Source: Bullera alba
Taxonomy: Eukaryota; Basidiomycota; Tremellomycetes; Tremellales; Bulleraceae
NCBI GenBank assembly: GCA_001600095.1
Contig: BCIX01000007.1
Coordinates: 62,001-126,000 of the forward strand
Length of the DNA stretch: 64,000 nt
Reading direction: 5' to 3'
Below are positions 54,228 through 62,889 of the stretch, in pieces (within the stretch, counting starts at the first letter, position 1; each line of letters begins with the position of its first letter). The position numbers and the translations under genes were made by a program. The notes below the pieces were generated by a model. That model ran no database searches, had not been told where the DNA came from, and saw nothing but the letters and a program-made list of their open reading frames with translations.

Positions 54228-55028
54228 ATGATGGACCTCGACGAAGAGGCCTTTGACTACGCTTTCGAGTCGGTGCCCAAGCTCGTCGGGAGGGCAAACT
54301 TTGTGACATGGGAAATGAACGTCATGCTGGCTCTAGGCGTACTAAGATTGTGGGACCTCGCCGAGGACGGCACTGAATCGTTTTCGGACCTCGAGCCCGC
54401 GATCAGGGATCTGCACGACATGTGGATCGCAGCATACATCCTGGAGACTTGTGACCAGTCAGTCAAGGATCAACATACCCGCATTTTCGATGAAGACGGG
54501 GCTGGACGGACTCGAGCGTTGCTACAAGCTCTGGAGAAGTCGTATGGGGTCATGGCGCATCGATCGATCCTAGGACTTGGCATGGATTTCATGTACAGCA
54601 AATGTGAGGAAGGGCAAGATGTGGAAGACTGGATGGACACCGTATCCGCACAACGTCGAGCACTGGAGGAAGCCAAATTCACCATAGAGGATATGGCCGT
54701 TATTGTCATCTTGCGTGGTCTACCCTCTCGATTCCATCACTATGTCGACCATGTGTTGATGACCGGTGACAAGGTGCCGAAGCTAGACGAGGTCAGACGG
54801 GCGATACGAGCAATCAACGCGGCTCATCAAGTAGAGATGAAAAGGAAGGAAGAGGATCTAGCGCTGGCGGCTCGAGCACGACAACTCGCCATCTCGGAAC
54901 AACAGTCTGGTATGGACACTCCACCGAAGTCGAGGTCTGGTCGGAGGAGGAGGAACAAGAAGAGGAGGGAGAAAGAGGAGGAGCAGGAGGTTCAAGTGGA
55001 ATACGCCCTCACCGCCATCTGTCTCTGA
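54228..55028 (+). CDS. Copia-type gag-like protein G2, intact
   Basis: 266 aa from the ATG at 54228 (or the adjacent ATG at 54231): MMDLDEEAFDYAFESVPKLV. Motifs follow copia-type gag (UBN2/DUF4219-like): LVGRANFVTWEMNVMLAL, MWIAAYILETCDQSV, a helical region with ALLQALEKSYGVMAH and LGLGMDFMYSKC, WMDTVSAQRRALEEAKFTIEDM, VIVILRGLPSRF and LDEVRRAIRAINAAHQ. The C-terminus is basic (RSGRRRRNKKRREK) instead of a CCHC zinc knuckle, which could bind nucleic acid. No protease, integrase, reverse transcriptase or LTR is seen around it, so it is either a solo remnant or a domesticated capsid-like gene. It is the only intact member of three; its divergent partner is A2. Confidence 0.75.
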   Translation: MMDLDEEAFDYAFESVPKLVGRANFVTWEMNVMLALGVLRLWDLAEDGTESFSDLEPAIRDLHDMWIAAYILETCDQSVKDQHTRIFDEDGAGRTRALLQALEKSYGVMAHRSILGLGMDFMYSKCEEGQDVEDWMDTVSAQRRALEEAKFTIEDMAVIVILRGLPSRFHHYVDHVLMTGDKVPKLDEVRRAIRAINAAHQVEMKRKEEDLALAARARQLAISEQQSGMDTPPKSRSGRRRRNKKRREKEEEQEVQVEYALTAICL

Positions 55029-55781
55029 GGCCAGCTCGATGTGAATGCGATTGGACCTGATCAGCACGATTATTCGCTCGACCAGCTTTCGGCCACCACC
55101 ATTGGGAGGACTGCGGGGCCAAGCACCGTCTGAGAATTCAGGCGGACATGGCGGATGGCTCCAGCTTCGTGATCCGTGAGTTGGCTTACTCGTTCGGCAC
55201 CTGACATCCTGTATAGACATGGACCCAAGCGCTGATGCTCTGACAGCTGCTAATCTCCTCTACGACTGGACTTCGGACGAACTACCTCACAACCCGCTCT
55301 AGATCCAGTCACAATCCCGCCCAGGTTCAACACAGCTTGCCCCGAGCTCGATCTATCAGTCGTGCCTTGGTCCAATTCAAATCTCGTTATTGGCAGCCGA
55401 ACGAGATCTTCGAGGCACCTTTCAATTGGCATGATGGTGTCTCATTCAAAATGTCTGCGAGGCTTTCGCATCCGACCGTCGGGGAAGTCGACCCCATCGG
55501 TCTTCACTCCACCTCCCGCTGTCAGCTGTTCGCAATTGGCCAACTATCGCCATGCCACAGACGAAAGACGAGTAAACTTGGGAGCAGCCTGATCACACGT
55601 ATGCCCTCACACCTCGATGCATTGCATACGCTACATGCTGCATTCCTCTCCGTGATGACCAAAACTTAGCAGAAAGTACTGACCCCCTCAGGTATAGTGG
55701 TCGCTACGCGCTAACCTATCAGGATTACCTCGCCTTGTCAGGTGACTTAGCCACGGATCTGACCACCTGTGCCCCTCGTGA
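55029..55781. other. Spacer between G2 and A3
   Basis: Convergent 3' flanks of G2 and A3. Short ORFs here have no recognisable content. Confidence 0.4.
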
Positions 55782-56849
55782 TTACCTTCGGCTCCGTTGC
55801 AAGGATTCCCATCGATTGACTAGCTCCTCTGATGGCAGGTAATCGATCTTCACATGGGACAGCTCGTCTGACAAAGGCCCTCCTGGAATACACAGCTGGA
55901 ACCTCTTGCGGCCTCTTGTCATGGCCTCAAAATGAGCGGTGGAGCCCACAAGCGGTGCACGTTGAGATGCCGCTGAGTTTGGAGCATCGTCTTCTGTGGT
56001 GTGGGGGACGTAAGTCTCCAAGGTGAGGTTCCACTGAGACAGATCGATCATCAGTGCTGGCCGGAGATCGGTCACATCCTCCATGTATCCGACCAGCGAT
56101 TCCTTGATATCTGCCAGCTCAGAGTCCATCCTCACAAGGTCAGATTCAAGGATAGGGCGAATGTCGTCTCCTGCTTGGGCGACGAGAGCCTTGATATCTC
56201 GGAGGATGACCTCGTTGCATTCTGCGATTCGTCGACTGGCGTCTTCGACGAACACCGTTTCTGAAGATCCTTCTCGCTCGTCCCGGAGTCCAGGTCTTCG
56301 GACACCATCATATAAGACCTTCTGGGCCAAACCGGAGGTCTCGATGGCCGAGAAGGCCGTCGGTTGGACAGAGATAGTCTTGAGATCTGGGGTGACAGTG
56401 ATGGTTGAGCTGATCCCGACCATTTCCTCGAATTGGGGATGACCCTGGCTGACAAGTTCCGCTTCGAACGATAAGACGCTGCCTGCCATCTCCTTCTCCT
56501 CCACAGATAGCTCCGTCTCCCAGTTCCCCAGCTGGTCATCCGCATCTGTGTTTTGAGCTTCAGCTCCTCCTGCCAGGCGGTCAATGTGATCGTAAACTCT
56601 GCTCCGGAGGTGCTCCCTCAGCGCGACTCTGATATTGAGATTCAGGTTTTCCCATCGGTCAACACGCTCCGGATCATCGTCGGTAGAGACAACGACCGTC
56701 TTGTCGATGAGCTCCTCGATGAATGGTTGAAGATCGTCAACGGCGGTTGTCAACCCGGATCGAGCCGATTGCCTAAGCAAAGATCCCACTCCTGCCGGAT
56801 CTTCCTCGTCCTCGGTTGAAGTTATGATATAGTCCATGGTTGTATCCAT
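55782..56849 (-). CDS. Unrecognised ~355-aa family, member A3
   Basis: Intronless. The frame is open to 56972 but the ATG at 56849 (MDTTMDYIITSTEDEEDP) matches the A1 start and gives 355 aa; an ATG at 56933 is an alternative. Conserved features: the LLRQSARSGLTTAVDDLQPF helix, REHLRSRVYDHIDRL, GNWETELSVEEKEM, LSFEAELVSQGHPQFEEMVG, RPGLRDEREGSSETVFVEDAS and the C-terminal LSHVKIDYLPSEELVNRW. The Ser/Thr-rich DYIITSTEDEE start is acidic as in A1. As with the other members no localisation signal is seen. Together with G3 it forms the third divergent unit. Confidence 0.72.
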   Translation of the reverse strand: MDTTMDYIITSTEDEEDPAGVGSLLRQSARSGLTTAVDDLQPFIEELIDKTVVVSTDDDPERVDRWENLNLNIRVALREHLRSRVYDHIDRLAGGAEAQNTDADDQLGNWETELSVEEKEMAGSVLSFEAELVSQGHPQFEEMVGISSTITVTPDLKTISVQPTAFSAIETSGLAQKVLYDGVRRPGLRDEREGSSETVFVEDASRRIAECNEVILRDIKALVAQAGDDIRPILESDLVRMDSELADIKESLVGYMEDVTDLRPALMIDLSQWNLTLETYVPHTTEDDAPNSAASQRAPLVGSTAHFEAMTRGRKRFQLCIPGGPLSDELSHVKIDYLPSEELVNRWESLQRSRR

Positions 56850-57501
56850 ATTGAGAGTGCTGAGCGACAAGAAGATCGCTGGGCGAGAGGGGTGGCGATA
56901 TGAAGAATTAGAAGGCGATTCAGTGAATGTCATTCTTCGCGCCGGTGTGACAACGAATAGATCCTTTGGCAAAAGATCTCCGTTTTCGAGCTCGAATAAG
57001 TGCTGCCACTGTGGTCTTACTGGCTGTGCACGATCCGCTCGCTATGAGATCATGGTCTTCCCGATGCATCAAAAGGAGAAGGGTCTCACAGTATGAAAAG
57101 ACAGACTCACGTATGACAAGCTCTCTCAAAGCTCTCTCAACCTTCCAAAGAGCTTTCAGTATCCGCCGTTTCGATACGACTACGAGTCTGTGATCGAGTC
57201 AGTCGATAGCTGCTAGCAACAAACGATGGGCTGGAGAAGAAGGGAGAGATGTTGCATCGAGTCGAAGTAACAATGACTTGAGGCGGGAGCTGCAGCGCTG
57301 CAGCCTGCAGGCCCCAGCCGTTTGTGCTTTAGTCTCACACGATCGCCTCAAAGTTGAGACTGGGTTGAGCCAAACGTCGAAACGTTCGGGATGCAAGTTG
57401 TGACCCACATGAAAGTTCACGCACTCATCTGCCAAATTACTCAACTCCCGACGTCCGGCGTGTATTGAGACTGCAAAGCGCCAGCAGTCACCCTAACTAC
57501 A
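56850..57501. other. Bidirectional promoter region of unit 3 (A3/G3)
   Basis: 652 bp between the divergent starts, close in length to unit 2. Nothing coding is supported. Confidence 0.45.
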
Positions 57502-58267
57502 ATGGACGATCACGAAGAACAACTTTACGACCTCGCGTTTGGGTCTGTACCCAAGCTCGTTGGAAGGGGAAACTTTACAACATGGAAGAACAAGATGAGC
57601 CTCGCCCTACACATGATAGCGGCGGACACATGATAGCGGCCGACACATACGTCCAGGCCCCACCTCCGACCTTGATTCCTTCTGGATGGATGATCAATGA
57701 TATACGCCTCGCGGCGTCAATACTGGGCACTTGTGACGAATCGATTATACGGAAACACAAGCATCACCTTGGGAAGCACATCCCGGGCAGAGCTCGAGCA
57801 GTGCATCAAGCTCTAGAGGCGGCGTATGGCGTGATGGGGTACCGGACGATTCTGGAACTTGGCATGGATCTTGTGCGCGATAGATGTCAAGAGGGGGGAG
57901 GTCTGGGAGTTTGGCTGGAGACATTTTTGGAACGACGTCGAGTGCTCGACGACGCCAAATTCACCGCCGAGGACATGGCAGTTGTGGCTCTCTGGCAAGG
58001 TCTGCCACCCCGATTCGAACCCCAGTCGACCGCGACTTGTTGCTCCGCGACAAGATGCCAAGTCTAGCCCACGTCCTGAGGGACATTCACAAGGTCGATG
58101 AAGTACAGAAAGAGCGGATGAGGTTGATGGCCGAAATTGCGATTCGAGAGAGAGAGTTTGACATATCGCCTCCGCAAGAACGTCAGCCGTCAAAGTCCAG
58201 TAGGAGGAGGAAGAATAAGAAGAGGAAGGAGAAGAGGAAGGAGAAGGGACAGCAGCAGTACGCCTAG
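57502..58267 (+). pseudogene. Copia-type gag-like gene G3, broken by a 17-bp duplication and a second frameshift
   Basis: It starts MDDHEEQLYDLAFGSVPKLV, then LVGRGNFTTWKNKMSLALHM, and hits TGA because of a 17-bp tandem duplication at 57610-57643. Restoring the frame past it reads HMIAADTYVQAPPPTLIPSG, INDIRLAASILGTCDESII, a segment like the G2 middle (LGMDLVRDRC), RRRVLDDAKFTAEDMAVVALWQ, then another frame change near 58020 into DKMPSLAHVLRDIHKVDE and the basic tail RRRKNKKRKEKRKEKGQQQYA ending at 58267. Two frameshifts in an otherwise well-preserved copy indicate recent loss. Confidence 0.78.
57610..57643 (+). repeat. 17-bp tandem duplication that breaks G3
   Basis: CACATGATAGCGGCGGA (57610-57626) is followed directly by CACATGATAGCGGCCGA (57627-57643), one mismatch. 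Removing one unit restores the reading frame of G3. It is a simple replication-slippage event. Confidence 0.85.
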
Positions 58268-58293
58268 GAGGTACGCCCTGACAGTTCCACAAG

Positions 58294-58554
58294 ATGTTTG
58301 TCACCCGCGGCGACATGCCAAAGCTGGACGAAGTCATACGTGCGATACCATCCATCAATGATACACCGGAGACGCGGGTCGCGGACGATGCGGCCTTGGC
58401 AGCCGCGGCGGAAAGGCTCGATCGACAAGAGTCTGGTGTGAACCGACCTTCGAGGTCTGTTCGGAAGAGGAGAAACAAGGAGAAGAGAGAAGTTCAACTT
58501 GCGGAAGAAGAGGAGGACTCTGAGCAAAAAGGTATACGTTGCGTTACGGCCTAA
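58294..58554 (+). pseudogene. 3' fragment of a fourth gag-like copy
   Basis: An ORF (87 codons, starting MFVTRGDMPKLDEVIRAIPS) matches only the C-terminal quarter of G2 (LMTGDKVPKLDEVRRAIRAI) and has its own basic tail (RSVRKRRNKEKR) ending in a short acidic run. It follows G3 immediately in the same orientation and looks like a partial tandem duplication or unequal-exchange remnant. Confidence 0.65.
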
Positions 58555-58683
58555 AACCTCGCGAGATATGGGATACCTAGTAGCAGCACGTCAAACGTCT
58601 CCAGCACTCCTGACTACTTTGGCGACCATTTGAAGCTCGCTGATGTCGGTCCCAGCATGTATTCTGTCTACATTCTATAAGAT

Positions 58684-60863
58684 CTATAAACCCTGCAAAG
58701 ATCCGGATCCCTGCGCTCCGTGGATCCCCTCTCCCTCTTTCAACACCTTCCATCCCACATTGCCCGTCTCACTCCCCACGCCCGCCATCTCATGCGCATT
58801 ATCCTCCACCCACTCCCACCCGGTCTCCGAGTTACTCCGTCCCCCTAAGGCCGATCCATTCGACACCTCGGCATCCCTCGCCACTGTTACATCTTGAGAC
58901 GCCTGTGACTTGCTCCGGGCGAGGACGGGAGCGCCCTGAATGGCGAGGTCTCGAGTCGCAGCGGTGAGAAACTCCGACACGGGCTTCAATACCCATCGCC
59001 GATCCGCCCTATTTCCCTCGAACCATCCCAGGTGCCCTCCGCCACCAGAGACACCGGTGTAGACGTGCGTGGAGGCGGTAAACTCGTCGATGGGTAGCGC
59101 GCCTGCGGGAGGCACGTCAGCGAGTAATAGCGAGATGAACGAGATATAGGAGATGTAGGAGATGTAGGAGATGTAGGAGATGTAGGAGATGTAGGAGATG
59201 ACTCACCGCCGTCGATGATCGGATCGTCCATTGCGTTCAAGGCGAGTGTGGGTCTGGAGAGAGGAGCGGTCAGCAGTCATTTAAGCTACATGTCCACGGA
59301 CTGCTCACCTCTTGATATTGGTGATGAGATCCTTTGGGCTGGCCCAGGCATAGTACTCGTCAGCCCCCTTGAAAGGCCAAAGGCCAATCTCCCTCGGACC
59401 GCCTATCTTCGATGTCAACACCTCGTCCACCTGCTTCAACGTCGTCCCCCGTCGCCGCTTCAACGCCTTTATCCTCGGCATAAACTGCTCCATCGGTCCA
59501 TTGTCGAACAGATCTGGGTTTGTGGTATAATGCCGATCCACGACTTTGAACAGGTTGAGCGCCATAGCCCGAGAGTACACCCTGCTGATGAACCAGTGCG
59601 TCTCGAGGCGGACCGACATGGCGACAGTGTCCCAAGGTGTGCCGAGGACGCAAGCGGAGGATAAGAGACACGAAGAGCCCGTTTCACCCAGGTAACGAGA
59701 TAAGACGGAGGCGCCGAGCGAGAACCCGATTCCGTGGAGGGGTGAGGTGGGATACCGCGATCGTAGGAAGTGTAAGGATGTGGCGAGGTCGAGCGTGGTT
59801 CCGGCAGAGTAGAGCTGAGGCGAGGTCAGGGGGACTCCGGCGCCTGCAGATCGTTATTAGCATTGGCTCAAGGCTACGATTTGCCATGTAGCAATAGTTG
59901 GAGACCAGCTCACATCCCCGGAACTGTGATACGTCAGTTGAGGCTCGACATAGAGGTGGATCTCGCTCACATTCACAACAACAGCTCGACCTCCAAGCCC
60001 GCCCTCGGACTTTGGCTTGATCACCCAGGCGAGAATGTTCCTGACGTAGCTCTCGTGACTGCCGCCGGTGAGGCCATGACAGGCGACAATAGTCGGTGTG
60101 TCCTCGGGGAATGAGTCAAAGTGGGTGGTGAAGTCGAGCCCGCTATCAGGGGTCAGCACCCTTACTGCCTCATCTCAATGTACTGGGTGATACCTACAGT
60201 GTGCCGCCATCTGGTACCCGGAGGTACGTCCTGCCAAGGGTCAATACGGCTCTCACTCTAGACAGCGCAGAAGCATCGCTCACCTCTTGTACTCCACTTT
60301 GTCGACCTTTGTAAAGTTGCCGACGACACAATACATCGTCTGGAGATGGCCACTGCCGTCCATCAGTATCTTTCGGGGCAGGGATACAAGGGTGATACAA
60401 AGATGACTCCTTGTTGCAAGTTGAGACGGCGGACTCACTTTGGCAACCACCACGTCGGCACGAATCTCCCTTTCAAACTCGGCACATTCCGCTCTATCCA
60501 CTGGTTCAAGCTGACTTTGCCATCTCCACCATTCTCGCTATCCCCATCACTTTCGGCACCGGACCTGAGAGAGAGAATGGCAGGCAGGCGGGGCGTGATG
60601 CGGACCACCTGCCTCGCATAGTGCGCCAAGCCGAACAAACCCGCTATGGCGAATAAGATCTGTCGGGGTAGTGAGATCAAAGCCCGGAAGGCGCTTCGGG
60701 GGAGGTAGAACGATTGTACGTGGTCCCGGGGTTCAGGATGGGTGTGGCTGCTCGAGGAGTCGGTACTGGAGTCGCTGGACTCGGGGGTTTTGGGAACCTT
60801 TCGCAGTCTCGTCATCTGGGATTGAGTCAGTGAGGCGGTCCTTTGTCGTCGACCCTTTGTCAT
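58684..60863 (-). CDS. Alpha/beta hydrolase of the YheT/ABHD family (Eht1/Eeb1-like esterase)
   Basis: Multi-exon gene with ATG at 60863 (MTKGRRQRTASLTQSQM) and TAG at 58686-58684. The N-terminus is Ser-rich with a hydrophobic stretch (ILFAIAGLFGLAHY) that may be a membrane anchor. Characteristic motifs follow: SGHLQTMYC, VACHGLTGGSHESYVRNI (oxyanion region), GFSLGASVLSRYLG (nucleophile Ser in GFSLGA), LALNAMDDPI (catalytic Asp) and GGGHLGWFEG (catalytic His). These define the YheT/EMB8 group, whose yeast members Eht1/Eeb1 make and cleave medium-chain fatty-acid ethyl esters. The C-terminus is an acidic, Ser-rich tail. A 9-bp minisatellite lies in the intron before the last exon. Substrate is inferred from family. 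Confidence 0.88.
59141..59200. repeat. 9-bp minisatellite inside an intron of the esterase gene
   Basis: AGATGTAGG repeated about 6.5 times (first unit AGATATAGG). It lies between the last two exons of the gene at 58684-60863, adjacent to the donor. On the minus strand it reads as CTACATCTC repeats and adds pyrimidine-rich sequence to the intron. Confidence 0.85.
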
Positions 60864-62889
60864 TGCTGGAACTCACGTCTATCTCAACTATCGCACACTT
60901 TGCACACTATAGCAAACCTATACACACCAGACACTATCGCCAAAGACACCACCTCGATTCATCGACCTTGTCAAGCTCTTCACCACCCACGAACCGTCCA
61001 AGAACCGTCCATGCCATTGAGTCTTGAGATCGTTGTCATTGTCAGTTTGTCATTTTCAAGCGACGTCGGCAACTCGGGTAAGACAGTGTGGGGCACCATA
61101 CGACGGAGTTGTAGTTCAGTCCGTGGCCATTACAAATCCGCTAATCCCCTTCTGAAAGCATTACAGCTTTTCTGGCCAGAGATTAGGAAATGGGTGGGAG
61201 TTTATTAGGAATCACGGTGTCCCCCGCTCGGTCCCACTACCTACTGCGAAGCACAGTCTGCAACCTGGACCTTTGTAGTTTGTCGTCGTCTTCGACTGGC
61301 TCCAGGCTATGATAGACACTGTCAGACCTCGTCCTACGACCCCCGCTGTCATCTCCAGCACGCATGCATCGGCGTGCCTAGCAGACTGAGCATCAGCATA
61401 TCTCCATGGTAAGCAGTGACACTGTTGTAACCTAGTCCCCCTCAAACGCCAACGCCAACGAGCGCCGACGCCTCTTTGCTCGAGCCGGCGGTCCAAGCGA
61501 CGAGTCAACACCGCAGTCACCCTCACACACCGTTCCTCGAGCTATGCTCCGGTGGCGTAGGATCAGGTACGTCTGATCGGAGCATTCACTGTGAGTCAGC
61601 TGAGGATGGGTATAGGGTACAAGGTGGACTAGTGCGTTGATGTCAATCAATACCCTGGGCTCTGTATACAAACACCATCACTACCAATCCCCTGGAGAGC
61701 ACGCTCCCTCCTCTCACCCACTGAGCATGATCACCCTCGTTCCTCTTCCCCCACCTGTGACGCCCGGCCCGAAGGCCGCAGTGATCCGAATGTCCCGGAT
61801 GACCGGCTGTTGGTAACGCTGCAACGTTGCAACGTTGCTTGACAACAAGGGACGTGTTTGACAGCTCTCTTCTTTCACCACATCCACCTGACCGTCTTCC
61901 GACGGCGACAGGAGAAACTCTACAGACTGCCGATCTGCGCCGAGCGTTTGAGAGGTCCCTTTGATCGCAGGGATGGAGAAAGCCGAAAGCGATCATCGAT
62001 CAAGTCTGGACTGGGAGGGGAGGGACTGGAGGACTGGGCATGTGTCAACTCTGTGATGGTGAAAGGTGATCAGGTGTCGAATGTCAGAGACTGTCAGTCA
62101 GCATCGAGATGGGATCGCAGTGATGGCGAAGGGGCACAGGACGGCGAGTAGTCTCAATCCGCGATACATGCCTCGTTGATCGCGGTCGCCAATACCCACC
62201 TCGACCTCGAAACCCGAACACGAATCAACCATCGCACGTCCTTTGTACCATGAAACGGACGTCCCAACACACCGTACCTATTCTGTTCAAAGGCACCCTC
62301 GTAGACCCTCGCCCTCGACCTCGGCAGACCGGGAGATACCGTCGTTCTTCCGGCCAAAAGCACATCTGTGTTCTTTCTTTGCGTTGACGACCGTCAGATT
62401 CCAGAGCGTTGTTGGAACGAGCAGGGCTCGAGGTCACCAGCTCAGTCTGGTGTTTAGACCATCTCCCACCTATCCTCTTCCGATCGGCCGCCTTGGGCTA
62501 GGACCGCACTGTACCGACTTACCGGCTTCCTTCCCAAAGGCGCTTTGGGGCGGTTGAAACTCCACCAGACCGTCACAACGGGACGACGGGGTTTGGACAG
62601 TTCGATTTGTCGCATTCCTTTGTTTACGGAGGGTACGCGGGGGTAGTGGGATTCCAGCGGACCGACATATACATCGAGAGATCAGGATCGAGGCTTGTCT
62701 CTTCCCGTGAGATCTAGACTGGACGAGCTCTGAGAGGTCGCCAAGGTGAGTCAGCTCATAGAGCGAGTGTTGTACGATGCTGATGATGGTAGTTCTGTGT
62801 ACAGTGTACGAAACCCCATCAACTTCTGTGCTGGATCACCACGCCATCCACTCGGGTGCGGCGAAGCAGTGCTTCCTGACCCACTTCGA
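60864..62889. other. Two-kilobase divergent promoter region
   Basis: No gene is supported over about 2 kb. It holds an 18-bp palindrome at 61821-61838 and, close to the next gene, a likely 5'-UTR intron (donor AAG|GTGAGT at 62746, acceptor AGCAG at 62869). The length suggests a highly regulated downstream gene. TAATC/GATTA words and a TTATTAGGAAT run lie around 61130-61215. Confidence 0.5.
61821..61838. promoter_or_regulatory. Perfect 18-bp palindrome, period 8
   Basis: GCAACGTTGCAACGTTGC equals its reverse complement and is an 8-bp unit (GCAACGTT) repeated 2.25 times, the same architecture as the palindrome at 15686-15703 with different bases. Confidence 0.5.

Noticed and set aside
57813..58478. 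Long reverse-strand ORF opposite G3 and its fragment
   Set aside because: Antisense of the Lys/Arg-rich gag tail; poly-Ser composition follows from the complementary AGG/AAG codons.
58986..59240. ORF with TSPTSPTSP repeats
   Set aside because: The repeat is the minisatellite in an intron of the esterase gene, flanked by good splice sites, so it is not expected to be translated.
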